Origin: Defluviicoccus vanus
Lineage (GTDB): Bacteria > Pseudomonadota > Alphaproteobacteria > Rhodospirillales > Defluviicoccaceae
Direction: 5' to 3'
NCBI RefSeq assembly: GCF_014672695.1
Contig: NZ_CP053923.1
Coordinates: 3,332,644 to 3,339,361, forward strand
DNA: 6,718 nucleotides
The position numbers and the translations under genes were made by a program. Positions 1-6,074 of this stretch are shown in pieces. Under the pieces are notes generated by a model. That model had not been told where the DNA came from. It did not search any database and saw nothing but the letters and a program-made list of their open reading frames with translations. Numbering within the stretch: position 1 is the stretch's first letter; every line of letters starts with the position of its first letter.

Positions 1-381
1 TTTCGTCAGCTGCGGGCGGCCAACTTCTCCTTCCATTATGCGGCGCATGCAGTGGTGACCGAGGCGGTACCGCCGGCGCGGGCACGGTTCGCTTATTTGT
101 GTCGAGCCGAGTATCGCGATGGTTGCCTGAAGGTTTCTTTCAAAAAATTGCAGGAAAAAGAGCGCTTTTCGTGGTTCCTGGATCTCAGGCATCGGCTGCA
201 AATCATTGCCAGAGGACTCTCTGAAATGTTGTCCGGCAGTTGGTTTTTAATCAGCAGCGTAGTTATGCATGGATTTTCCAGGTATTATCTAGCACTTGGC
301 GCATTGCGGATCGTCCACGGTGTTGGACTGATCGTGGGTGCTTTCGGCTTTCGATATCAGCATTACCGCCTCTCGTCGTAA
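1..381 (+). CDS. Glycosyltransferase family 2, C-terminal fragment (partial)
   Basis: The frame is open from base 1 to a TAA at 379-381 (126 residues), so the gene begins left of the window. I read it as the C-terminal tail of a family 2 (GT-A) glycosyltransferase acting in surface polysaccharide or glycolipid synthesis. The signs are a short segment ending AVVTEAVPP, then an R-x-x-YLCRAEYRDG-like stretch, a hydrophobic helical region (about residues 70-110), and an ending of GLIVGAFGFRYQHYR type. This matches the usual tail (V-x-E-x-VPP, RRA-x-RxG, then G-x-x-G-x-LG-x-RY). The catalytic domain is outside the window, so substrate cannot be assigned. Bases 121-360 count to about 48% GC, much lower than the next gene, which fits transfer of a polysaccharide locus. 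A 158-bp gap with no convincing promoter separates it from the Pat-like gene. The family call rests on tail pattern only. Confidence 0.58.
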   Translation, partial: FRQLRAANFSFHYAAHAVVTEAVPPARARFAYLCRAEYRDGCLKVSFKKLQEKERFSWFLDLRHRLQIIARGLSEMLSGSWFLISSVVMHGFSRYYLALGALRIVHGVGLIVGAFGFRYQHYRLSS

Positions 382-524
382 CCTGAGCCGACCGACATCT
401 TACCGCCGCCTCGCGCCACCAAGACGTCACTTGGCTTTTACTGCCGGAGCAGCGCACGATTGCGCGACGGAGGGTCGGCTGCAGCGACGAACGATCCCAG
501 CTCGCTCTCCGATATATCATGTAG

Positions 525-530
525 TAAGGA
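525..530 (+). promoter_or_regulatory. Shine-Dalgarno site for the Pat-like gene
   Basis: TAAGGA lies 9 nt before a GTG at 540-542. It supports GTG as the start. The nearby ATG at 532-534 is in another frame, and the protein begins directly with the CoA-binding fold, so no longer N-terminus is needed. Confidence 0.6.
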
Positions 531-539
531 CATGGCATT

Positions 540-3212
540 GTGCGCCTGAGTGCCCTTGAGCCGTTGTTTCGGCCGCATTCGATCGCCCTGATCGGCGCGG
601 ATTGTCAGCCTCGATCGGTGGGCGAGGTTTTGGCCCGCAATCTGTTCTCCGGCCGGTTCGACGGCCCGGTGATGCCGGTACACGCGAGCCTGCCGGCCGT
701 CCGCGGGGTTCTCGCCTTTCGGTCCATTGCCGAACTGCCGGTGGTTCCCGATCTGGCGGTGATTGCCGCCGAGGCCGAGGCGGTGCCGGATGTGGTCAGC
801 GAACTAGGCGCGCGCGGCTGCCGGATGGCAATCGTGCTTACCGCCGGCTTTGACAATGGTGAGGCGGCGGTGGGACGGCGCTTGGCCGAGTCGGCACGCG
901 CCGCCGGGGTGCGGATTGTCGGGCCGGCCTGCCTCGGCGTCATCGTCCCGAAAATCGGCATGAACGCCACCTACGCCCATGGCGAGCCAAAGCAGGGCGA
1001 CGTGGCGCTCATTGCGCAATCCGGCTCGCTGGTGTCGATCCTCCTCGACAGCCCCGCCGGGCGCGACACGGGTTTTTCCGTTGTCGCGTCGCTCGGGGAC
1101 ATGACGGAGGTGGATTTCGGCGATGTGCTTGATTTCCTCGTCCTTGATCCGAACTCACGCTCGGTTCTGCTGGCGGTGGACCGCATCGCCGATGCAAGGC
1201 GCTTCATGTCCGCGGCGCGTCTGCTGGCGCGGGTAAAGCCGGTCATCGTCTTCGACGCAGGGCGCGAAGGCGGGCGCTCAGACGCCGTCGACGTGGCGAC
1301 CATACCGCGCGACCAAGTCTACGATGCCGCCTTTCGCCGCGCCGGCATGCTGCCGGTGCCGCTGTTGAGTGATCTGGTTGCCGCTGCCGGGACACTTGCC
1401 ACCGCCACCCGCGTTCGCGGCAACCGCATCGCCATCGTCTGCAACGGCGGCGGCATCGGCCGGGTGACGATGCAGATGTGGCAGCGGACGGGCGGTGCGG
1501 CGGCGCACCTGAGCGAGACGACGCGCGAGGCGCTCGATAAAGTGCTGCCCCCTGGATGGGGACGGCGGAATCCCGTTAACATCTTTGCTGACGCCCTGGC
1601 GGATCGGTTTCGCCAGACGCTGACGACGTTGTTTCAGGACGAGACCACGGACATCATCCTGGTGATCGTTTGCCCGACGGCGATTGGCGATACCCTGGCC
1701 GCAGTGCAAGCGATCGTCGAGACGCTGCCGCCGCGCTCGCGGCAGATGCCGCTGCTGTCGGTGGCGTGGCTTGACGAAGCGACACGCGCGGAAGCCACCG
1801 CCATCTTCGCCGCGCAACGGGTGGCGGTGCATCCATCCGTCCGCTGGGCGGTGACGACCTTTGCCCATCTGCTCACCTACCAGCGCAACCAGGAGATGCT
1901 GATCGAAACGCCGGCGTCGGTGCCGGACCTGTTCAGCTGTGACGCGCGGCGGGCGGAAGCGGCGATCAGCGGCGCACTTGCCCAGGGTAGAGAGTGGCTG
2001 GAGCGAGCGGAGGCGGAGGCGGTGCTGGCCGCCTATGATTTGCCTTTGCTGGAGTCGCGACGTGCGGCAACCGCGGCGGAGGCGGTATCAATCGCCGACG
2101 CTTTGGGCTACCCGGTGGCATTACGGGTGCGTACCGAGGCGGTGGTGGATGAGAGCGCGATCGGTGGCATCGCCCTCGACCTGGAGGATGCGGACGCAGT
2201 GCGCGCCGCGGCGCACCGGATCGAGCGACGCGTCCACGAGTTGCGTCCCGATCTGGTCACCGGTGGTTTCCTCGTTGCACCCCTCGTCGGCAAGGGTGAC
2301 GCGCACGCCTTGCGGCTGAGCATCGCCGCAGACCCCACCTTTGGGCCGGTGATCCGTTTCGGCCAGGGCGGCAACCGGATGGGCCAGACCACCGACGATG
2401 CCATTGGCCTGCCGCCGCTCAATCTGGCGCTGGCCCGGATGTTGATGAGCGAAACCCGATTGTGGTGGGAACTGCAGGAGGCCGGCGATCATCCGCCAGC
2501 CGCCCTCGACGAATTGGCACTCGCCATCGTCCGGCTGTCGCAGATCGCCACCGACCTGCCGCAGGTGCAGGAGGTGGACATCAATCCGCTGTTGGCCGAT
2601 GCCGATGGTGTGGCCGCGCTCTCGGTGCGGATCCGCATCGCGCCGGTGGAAGGCGGTGCGGCGTCACGCCTGGCGATCCGTCCCTACCCGGTTGAACTCG
2701 AGAAGACGATCATTACCCGTAAGGGCAAACAGCTGCTGCTGCGGCCGATCCGTCCCGAGGACGAGCCGGCGCTGCAGGCGTTCGTCCGCCAGATGCAGCC
2801 CGAAGACGTGCGCATGCGCTTCTTCGCACCGTTGAAGGAGATCGATCACCGGTTCGCGGCGCGGTTGAGCCAAATCGACTACGACCGTGAAATGGCGCTG
2901 GTGGCGATCGACCCCGAGGCCGATGGCACATCCATCTGGGGTGTGATGCGGATTTCCGCCGATGCCAGCGGCGCCTCGGCCGAGTACGCAGGCTCGGTGC
3001 GCTCCGACCTTAAGGGGCAGGGACTAGGCCGGCTGCTGATGGAAGAGATCCTCGATTGCGCCAAGCGGCGGGGGATCAGCGAGGTCTGGGGCGAAGTGCT
3101 GGCGGAGAACCAGGGAATGCTGGTACTTGCCCGCAAGCTCGGATTTCGCCTCGATCGTGATCCGGAAGATCCGTCCGTCATCCACGTGATCAAGACGCTG
3201 GCCGAGGGGTAA
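540..3212 (+). CDS. pat: Pat/PatZ-type protein lysine acetyltransferase (acyl-CoA synthetase-like body fused to GNAT)
   Basis: This 890-residue protein has the architecture of Salmonella Pat and E. coli PatZ (YfiQ), which are about 886 residues. Those cytosolic enzymes transfer acetyl from acetyl-CoA to lysines, classically inactivating acetyl-CoA synthetase. Domains in order: CoA-binding Rossmann domain (about 5-130), two succinyl-CoA-ligase-like flavodoxin domains (about 150-290 and 295-450, with CNGGGIG at 301-307), ATP-grasp domain (about 475-700, with FGPVIRFGQGG at 601-611 and EVDINPLL at 678-685), and GNAT domain (about 730-890). The GNAT acetyl-CoA loop is KGQGLG at 825-830. Glu815 in AEYAGSVRSDLKG aligns with the catalytic Glu817 of Salmonella Pat. 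The SHTG-type phosphohistidine loop before the YDAAFRRAG motif (261-269) is absent, and the ATP-grasp HKSD motif reads DESA (537-540), so the synthetase part is probably non-catalytic and regulatory. The start is GTG with TAAGGA upstream. The symbol follows the enterobacterial homologue; its true substrates here are unknown. Confidence 0.9.
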   Translation: MRLSALEPLFRPHSIALIGADCQPRSVGEVLARNLFSGRFDGPVMPVHASLPAVRGVLAFRSIAELPVVPDLAVIAAEAEAVPDVVSELGARGCRMAIVLTAGFDNGEAAVGRRLAESARAAGVRIVGPACLGVIVPKIGMNATYAHGEPKQGDVALIAQSGSLVSILLDSPAGRDTGFSVVASLGDMTEVDFGDVLDFLVLDPNSRSVLLAVDRIADARRFMSAARLLARVKPVIVFDAGREGGRSDAVDVATIPRDQVYDAAFRRAGMLPVPLLSDLVAAAGTLATATRVRGNRIAIVCNGGGIGRVTMQMWQRTGGAAAHLSETTREALDKVLPPGWGRRNPVNIFADALADRFRQTLTTLFQDETTDIILVIVCPTAIGDTLAAVQAIVETLPPRSRQMPLLSVAWLDEATRAEATAIFAAQRVAVHPSVRWAVTTFAHLLTYQRNQEMLIETPASVPDLFSCDARRAEAAISGALAQGREWLERAEAEAVLAAYDLPLLESRRAATAAEAVSIADALGYPVALRVRTEAVVDESAIGGIALDLEDADAVRAAAHRIERRVHELRPDLVTGGFLVAPLVGKGDAHALRLSIAADPTFGPVIRFGQGGNRMGQTTDDAIGLPPLNLALARMLMSETRLWWELQEAGDHPPAALDELALAIVRLSQIATDLPQVQEVDINPLLADADGVAALSVRIRIAPVEGGAASRLAIRPYPVELEKTIITRKGKQLLLRPIRPEDEPALQAFVRQMQPEDVRMRFFAPLKEIDHRFAARLSQIDYDREMALVAIDPEADGTSIWGVMRISADASGASAEYAGSVRSDLKGQGLGRLLMEEILDCAKRRGISEVWGEVLAENQGMLVLARKLGFRLDRDPEDPSVIHVIKTLAEG

Positions 3213-3285
3213 GACCGCTCAGGGTTCCAGGCGGCCGCCAGCGCGGCTCGCCCGGTATGGGTGGGATGGCGCGGTGGGATGCTCT

Positions 3286-3645
3286 TCAGACGCTGGCAAG
3301 CCAAGCGATCGCGTCCGCGCGCTCCGCCGTGGGAAAGCGCCGCACCTCGGCCAGCTTGTAGATATCGGCGATGCGCAGCGTTTCATCCTCCCAGGTAGCG
3401 TCGGCGAGCACTGCGACCCGTCGCACGCCGCCCCAATGGCGCATGCCGAACCAGGTTCCAACCGTTTTTGCGCCCTTTGCCCAACCCTCCAACTCCGTCC
3501 AGTCGAGCAACACGGTCTGCGAACTGGCCGCACCGACACTTTCCGCCAAGCGGTCGCTGCAGTGGTCGATTTCGCTCTCGGTAATCAATCCCGACATCTG
3601 AACGACGACGCGTCGGCCGTTGTCCTCTGTTTGCACTTCGATCAT
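3286..3645 (-). CDS. SpoIIAA-like / STAS-SEC14-type small protein
   Basis: This 119-residue soluble protein resembles the SpoIIAA-like family (STAS/SEC14-type fold), whose cellular role is not established. Family features visible are an N-terminal beta-hairpin (VVVQMSGLIT, 13-22), VLLDWTELEGW at 45-55, a Trp-containing helix (about 60-70), RRVAVLADATWED at 75-87, and the characteristic ending AEVRRFPTAERADAIAWL at 99-116. Length is normal and no membrane segment or signal peptide is seen. ATG at 3643-3645 has GAGGGA (plus-strand 3653-3658) 7 nt upstream. It lies 127 bp downstream of ldh on the same strand and converges with the Pat-like gene across 73 bp. Co-transcription with ldh is possible but unproven. 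The conserved phosphorylatable Ser of true anti-anti-sigma factors is not recognisable, so a sigma-factor role should not be assumed. Confidence 0.8.
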   Translation of the reverse strand: MIEVQTEDNGRRVVVQMSGLITESEIDHCSDRLAESVGAASSQTVLLDWTELEGWAKGAKTVGTWFGMRHWGGVRRVAVLADATWEDETLRIADIYKLAEVRRFPTAERADAIAWLASV

Positions 3646-3726
3646 CGAAGAATCCCTCGGAGCATGTTGTCCCGGACTCCATCAGCTTAGAGCGAGAGCG
3701 GCCGGACGCAAGCCATCGATCTCGCA

Positions 3727-3761
3727 GGCAACCGCCGATGTACTTGCGCAGCGGCATTGCC
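3727..3761 (-). terminator. Weak hairpin just downstream of ldh
   Basis: GGCAA (3727-3731) pairs with TTGCC (3757-3761), and GCCG (3734-3737) with CGGC (3752-3755), separated by small bulges and a 14-nt loop. On the minus strand it begins 11 nt after the ldh TAA. There is no T-tract, so it is not a classical intrinsic terminator. It could be an mRNA 3' stabilising structure or chance in GC-rich DNA. Confidence 0.2.
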
Positions 3762-3772
3762 ACGTCAAGTGA

Positions 3773-4705
3773 TTAAATTCCTAAAGCGTCCGCCGCTTCC
3801 TTAAGAATGGTCGCACTGCGCCGCAGTGCCTCTACCTCCTCCAGATCCAGCGCCGGGTCGACGTTGAGCAGCACACCCTCACGGCCGATCACCCGCGGCA
3901 GTGATAGTGCCACCTCGCGGATACCGCCCACTTCCTCGTTGATGATTGCGACCGTCATCACCGAGCGCTCGTCGCGGAGAATGGCACGGACCAGCCGGCT
4001 CAATCCAGCCCCGATGCCATAGTTGGTCGCGCCTTTGCCGGCGATGATCGTGTAGGCGGCATTGCGAACGCCGTCGTCGATGCCGGCTTTCACCGCCTGT
4101 GTCAGTGGCACGCGGCTCAGCGCGGCGAAAGCCGTCGCCGAGATGGTGCCGGCAACGGCGCTCGACCAGACCAGGACTTCGCTGTCACCATGTTCGCCTA
4201 TCACATAGGCGTGCACCGATTGCGGCGCGATCGCCATATGCTCGGCCAGCAGCGCCTGGAAGCGAGCGGTATCGAGGATGGTCCCCGATCCGATGACCCG
4301 CGACGGCGGCAGACCCGAAATGCGGGTGGCCGCCTGGGTCATGATGTCTACCGGGTTGGTGGCGATCACCAGCAAGGCATCGGGGGCTGCGGCGAGGATC
4401 GGAGGAATGATGCTGCGGAACACTGCCGCGTTGCGATCGAGCAGTTGAAGGCGCGTCTCACCGGGCTTTTGGTTGACTCCGGCGCAGATGATGATCACGG
4501 CGGCGCCGTCGAGATCGGCGTAGCCGCCCTCGCGGACCACCGTCGCATGGGCGAAGGGCACCGCGTGGCTGATGTCCTCCGCCTGCGCTCGCGCCAGGTC
4601 GGGGTTGAGGTCGACGATGACGATCTCGTTGGCAACGCCGTTCAGCGTCAGGGCGTACGCGGCGGCGCTGCCCACCAGACCAGCCCCAATGACTCCCACT
4701 TTCAT
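3773..4705 (-). CDS. ldh: L-lactate dehydrogenase (NAD-dependent)
   Basis: This 310-residue cytosolic enzyme interconverts pyruvate + NADH and L-lactate + NAD+. The NAD-binding fold has GAGLVG at 7-12 and Asp32 at the end of the second strand, which indicates NAD rather than NADP. Active-site residues are all present: Gln79 in NQKPGETR (78-85; the Gln marks LDH, malate dehydrogenase has Arg), Arg85, Asn117, Asp145, Arg148, His172 in GEHGDS (170-175) and Thr227 in GKGATNYG. Of the two fructose-1,6-bisphosphate site residues of allosteric bacterial LDHs, the His188 equivalent is kept (His165) but the Arg173 equivalent is Gln150, so FBP activation may be reduced or absent. I start at ATG 4703-4705 because MKVGVIGAG is the family's normal N-terminus and a GGGAG site lies 6 nt upstream. 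The frame stays open to about 4900, but that extension is low-complexity and overlaps msrA. Confidence 0.93.
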   Translation of the reverse strand: MKVGVIGAGLVGSAAAYALTLNGVANEIVIVDLNPDLARAQAEDISHAVPFAHATVVREGGYADLDGAAVIIICAGVNQKPGETRLQLLDRNAAVFRSIIPPILAAAPDALLVIATNPVDIMTQAATRISGLPPSRVIGSGTILDTARFQALLAEHMAIAPQSVHAYVIGEHGDSEVLVWSSAVAGTISATAFAALSRVPLTQAVKAGIDDGVRNAAYTIIAGKGATNYGIGAGLSRLVRAILRDERSVMTVAIINEEVGGIREVALSLPRVIGREGVLLNVDPALDLEEVEALRRSATILKEAADALGI

Positions 4706-4711
4706 GCCGTA

Positions 4712-4716
4712 CTCCC
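4712..4716 (-). promoter_or_regulatory. Shine-Dalgarno site that fixes the ldh start
   Basis: GGGAG on the minus strand lies 6 nt before the ATG at 4703-4705. It selects the 310-residue form over an in-frame N-terminal extension of about 65 residues. Confidence 0.65.
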
Positions 4717-4852
4717 AATACTTGCGATCGGTGCTTATGTTCGGCAGGGCAGTCTTATCACCAACGCCACCGCCACCCTGTTGATAGGGGTATTTTCGCT
4801 GGAATGAGCCCATCTTAGTATGACAATTCGAGTTTGGTCGATGCGACGCAGC

Positions 4853-4857
4853 GAGGA
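4853..4857 (+). promoter_or_regulatory. Shine-Dalgarno site that fixes the msrA start
   Basis: GAGGA lies 6 nt before ATG 4864-4866. It favours this start over the in-frame TTG at 4834-4836, and the resulting N-terminus lines up with that of E. coli MsrA. Confidence 0.65.
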
Positions 4858-4863
4858 CGAGCG

Positions 4864-5526
4864 ATGTGGAACCTGACCAGGAAGAAGACGTGGTTGCCAA
4901 CGGCGGAGGAAGCCCTTCCGGGCCGTTCGCAAGGTGTGCGGGTGGCAGAGCGCCACTACGTTAACGGGACCGCTCTTGCCGGCCCGGTTGCGGACGGGCA
5001 CGCGGTCGCCGTGTTCGGCCTCGGCTGCTTTTGGGGAGCGGAGCGCAAGTTCTGGCAGGCGCCGGGCGTCTACACCACGGCGGTCGGCTATGCCGGCGGT
5101 CACACCCCCAACCCGACCTATGAAGAGGTCTGCTCGGGACGGACCGGGCACGCAGAGGTGGTGCGGGTGGTGTACGATCCGCGGCTGATCTCGTTCGAAG
5201 ATCTGCTGAAGATTTTCTGGGAAAGCCACGACCCGACCCAGGGAATGCGCCAGGGCAACGACACCGGCACCCAATACCGTTCGGCAATCTACTGTACCAC
5301 CCCGCAACAACTGGCGCTGGCCGAAGCCTCGAAGCGGCAGTACGAGGCGGCGCTGGCCGCATCTGCCTATGGGCCGATCACCACCGAGATCAGCATGGCA
5401 CCGCCATTCTACTACGCCGAAGACTACCATCAGCAGTATCTGGCGAAGAACCCGGGCGGCTATTGTGGTCTGGGTGGCACCGGTGTCAGTTGCTCCATCG
5501 ATCGGGTCGACACCGGGGTTGCCTGA
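4864..5526 (+). CDS. msrA: Peptide methionine-S-sulfoxide reductase MsrA
   Basis: This 220-residue enzyme reduces the S-epimer of methionine sulfoxide, free or in proteins, repairing oxidative damage with thioredoxin as the usual reductant. It closely follows the long E. coli-type MsrA, including an N-terminal ALPGRSQ segment. The catalytic motif is GCFWG with Cys55. The substrate pocket residues Tyr86, Glu98, Asp133 and Tyr138 (in GNDTGTQYRS) are present. The C-terminal resolving cysteines are Cys201 and Cys210 in YCGLGGTGVSC; their spacing is one residue longer than in E. coli MsrA (198 and 206). No signal peptide is seen, so it should be cytosolic. It shares its upstream region with divergent ldh, and its TGA overlaps the beginning of tspO, which suggests an msrA-tspO operon. 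No MsrB gene is in the window. Confidence 0.95.
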   Translation: MWNLTRKKTWLPTAEEALPGRSQGVRVAERHYVNGTALAGPVADGHAVAVFGLGCFWGAERKFWQAPGVYTTAVGYAGGHTPNPTYEEVCSGRTGHAEVVRVVYDPRLISFEDLLKIFWESHDPTQGMRQGNDTGTQYRSAIYCTTPQQLALAEASKRQYEAALAASAYGPITTEISMAPPFYYAEDYHQQYLAKNPGGYCGLGGTGVSCSIDRVDTGVA

Positions 5527-6043
5527 TGGGGGAACGCCGCAACGATGGCCCGAAGCGGACGCACCGGCGGCACGGAGTCCGCTCGTCCTCCTGGTGCTGC
5601 TCGCTTTCTGCCTGGGCGTCTCCGCCATCGGTGGCGCGATCACCGCTTCTAGCGTCGACACTTGGTATCCGGCGCTGAACAAGCCATCCTTCACCCCACC
5701 CAACTGGATCTTCGCCCCGGTCTGGACGACGCTCTACGTGATGATGGCGGTGGCAGCCTGGCGGGTCTGGGGGCAGCGTCGCCGCGCCGACATCCGCTGG
5801 GCGTCCTGTTGGTTCTGTGGCCAACTGGTACTAAACCTGATGTGGACGGTGGCCTTTTTCGGCCTGCGCAACCTTTCGGCCGCCCTCTTCGTCATCCTGC
5901 TGCTGGTGTTCGCGGTCGTGATGACCACGATCGTTTTCCTCCGCATCGACCGGCTCGCCGGCTGGTTGTTCGTGCCGTATCTGGGATGGGTGGCCTTCGC
6001 CACGCTGCTGATGGCCGGCATCTGGCTGCTCAATCTGCCGTGA
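5519..6043 (+). CDS. tspO: TspO/MBR family tryptophan-rich sensory membrane protein (start uncertain)
   Basis: TspO proteins are five-helix inner-membrane proteins that bind porphyrins; in Rhodobacter TspO modulates photosynthesis gene expression with oxygen. Counting from TTG 5519, the protein has 174 residues with helices near 22-43, 63-84, 96-115, 119-141 and 147-172. Family motifs are SSVDTWYPALNKPSFTPP (44-61), NWIFAPVWTTLY (62-73), QLVLNLMWTVAFFGLRN (102-118) and FVPYLGWVAFATLL (151-164). Homology begins around residue 20, so the body is secure but the N-terminus is not. TTG 5519-5521 overlaps the msrA end and has no well-spaced ribosome site. ATG 5526-5528 is better placed, with GGGG 7 nt upstream and direct overlap with the msrA stop, but it is out of frame with the TspO body. 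The adjacent five-G run may hide a missing base. The gene could be intact with a TTG start, or carry a real or artefactual frameshift near its beginning. Confidence 0.85.
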   Translation: MPDGGTPQRWPEADAPAARSPLVLLVLLAFCLGVSAIGGAITASSVDTWYPALNKPSFTPPNWIFAPVWTTLYVMMAVAAWRVWGQRRRADIRWASCWFCGQLVLNLMWTVAFFGLRNLSAALFVILLLVFAVVMTTIVFLRIDRLAGWLFVPYLGWVAFATLLMAGIWLLNLP

Positions 6044-6074
6044 CCGGCTCCCCGCCAGCGGACGCTCAGGTCCC

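Larger units (their letters stand above)
4706..4863. promoter_or_regulatory. Shared divergent upstream region of ldh and msrA
   Basis: These 158 bp separate the start codons of two divergent genes, so they must carry control signals for both unless distant promoters are used. The DNA is less GC-rich than the genes, with TTGATA at 4781-4786, TATTTT at 4791-4796 and TAGTAT at 4816-4821. None forms a convincing -35/-10 pair at proper spacing on either strand, and I found no clear inverted-repeat operator. The individual boxes are therefore not assigned. Confidence 0.4.

Noticed and set aside
511..520. A -10-like TATCAT (515-520) upstream of the Pat-like gene.
   Set aside because: No -35 element is found at suitable spacing, and transcription from it would begin inside the ribosome-binding site at 525-530.
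1278..1868. Minus-strand open frame of 196 codons inside the Pat-like gene.
   Set aside because: Its composition is His/Arg/Ala-rich as expected of antisense GC-rich codons, and it lies wholly within a confidently identified gene.
3230..3281. Palindrome GGCGGCCGCC (3230-3239) and a direct repeat GTGGGATG (3261-3268 and 3274-3281) between the two convergent genes.
   Set aside because: The palindrome has no loop and no T-tract, so it is not a credible terminator, and an 8-bp repeat of this kind can arise by chance in GC-rich sequence.
3383..3763. Alternative minus-strand open frame of 126 codons covering the gap after ldh and overlapping the SpoIIAA-like gene.
   Set aside because: Most of it is another frame of the SpoIIAA-like gene, and the unique first 39 residues show no recognisable feature.
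4706..4900. N-terminal extension of the lactate dehydrogenase frame by about 65 residues.
   Set aside because: The extension is Ser/Gly-rich without family similarity, overlaps msrA on the other strand, and the ATG at 4705 has a good ribosome site and the standard LDH N-terminus.
5369..5518. Upstream extension of the tspO frame deep into msrA.
   Set aside because: It would overlap msrA by about 150 bases, and the extra residues look like an out-of-frame reading of msrA, not a real domain.
4735..5703. Long minus-strand open frame of 322 codons opposite msrA.
   Set aside because: It is antisense to the strongly recognisable msrA, has no recognisable motif, and long shadow frames are expected in GC-rich DNA.
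6044..6074. Possible bidirectional terminator between tspO and the kinase gene.
   Set aside because: No stem of useful length and no T-tract can be drawn in these 31 bases.
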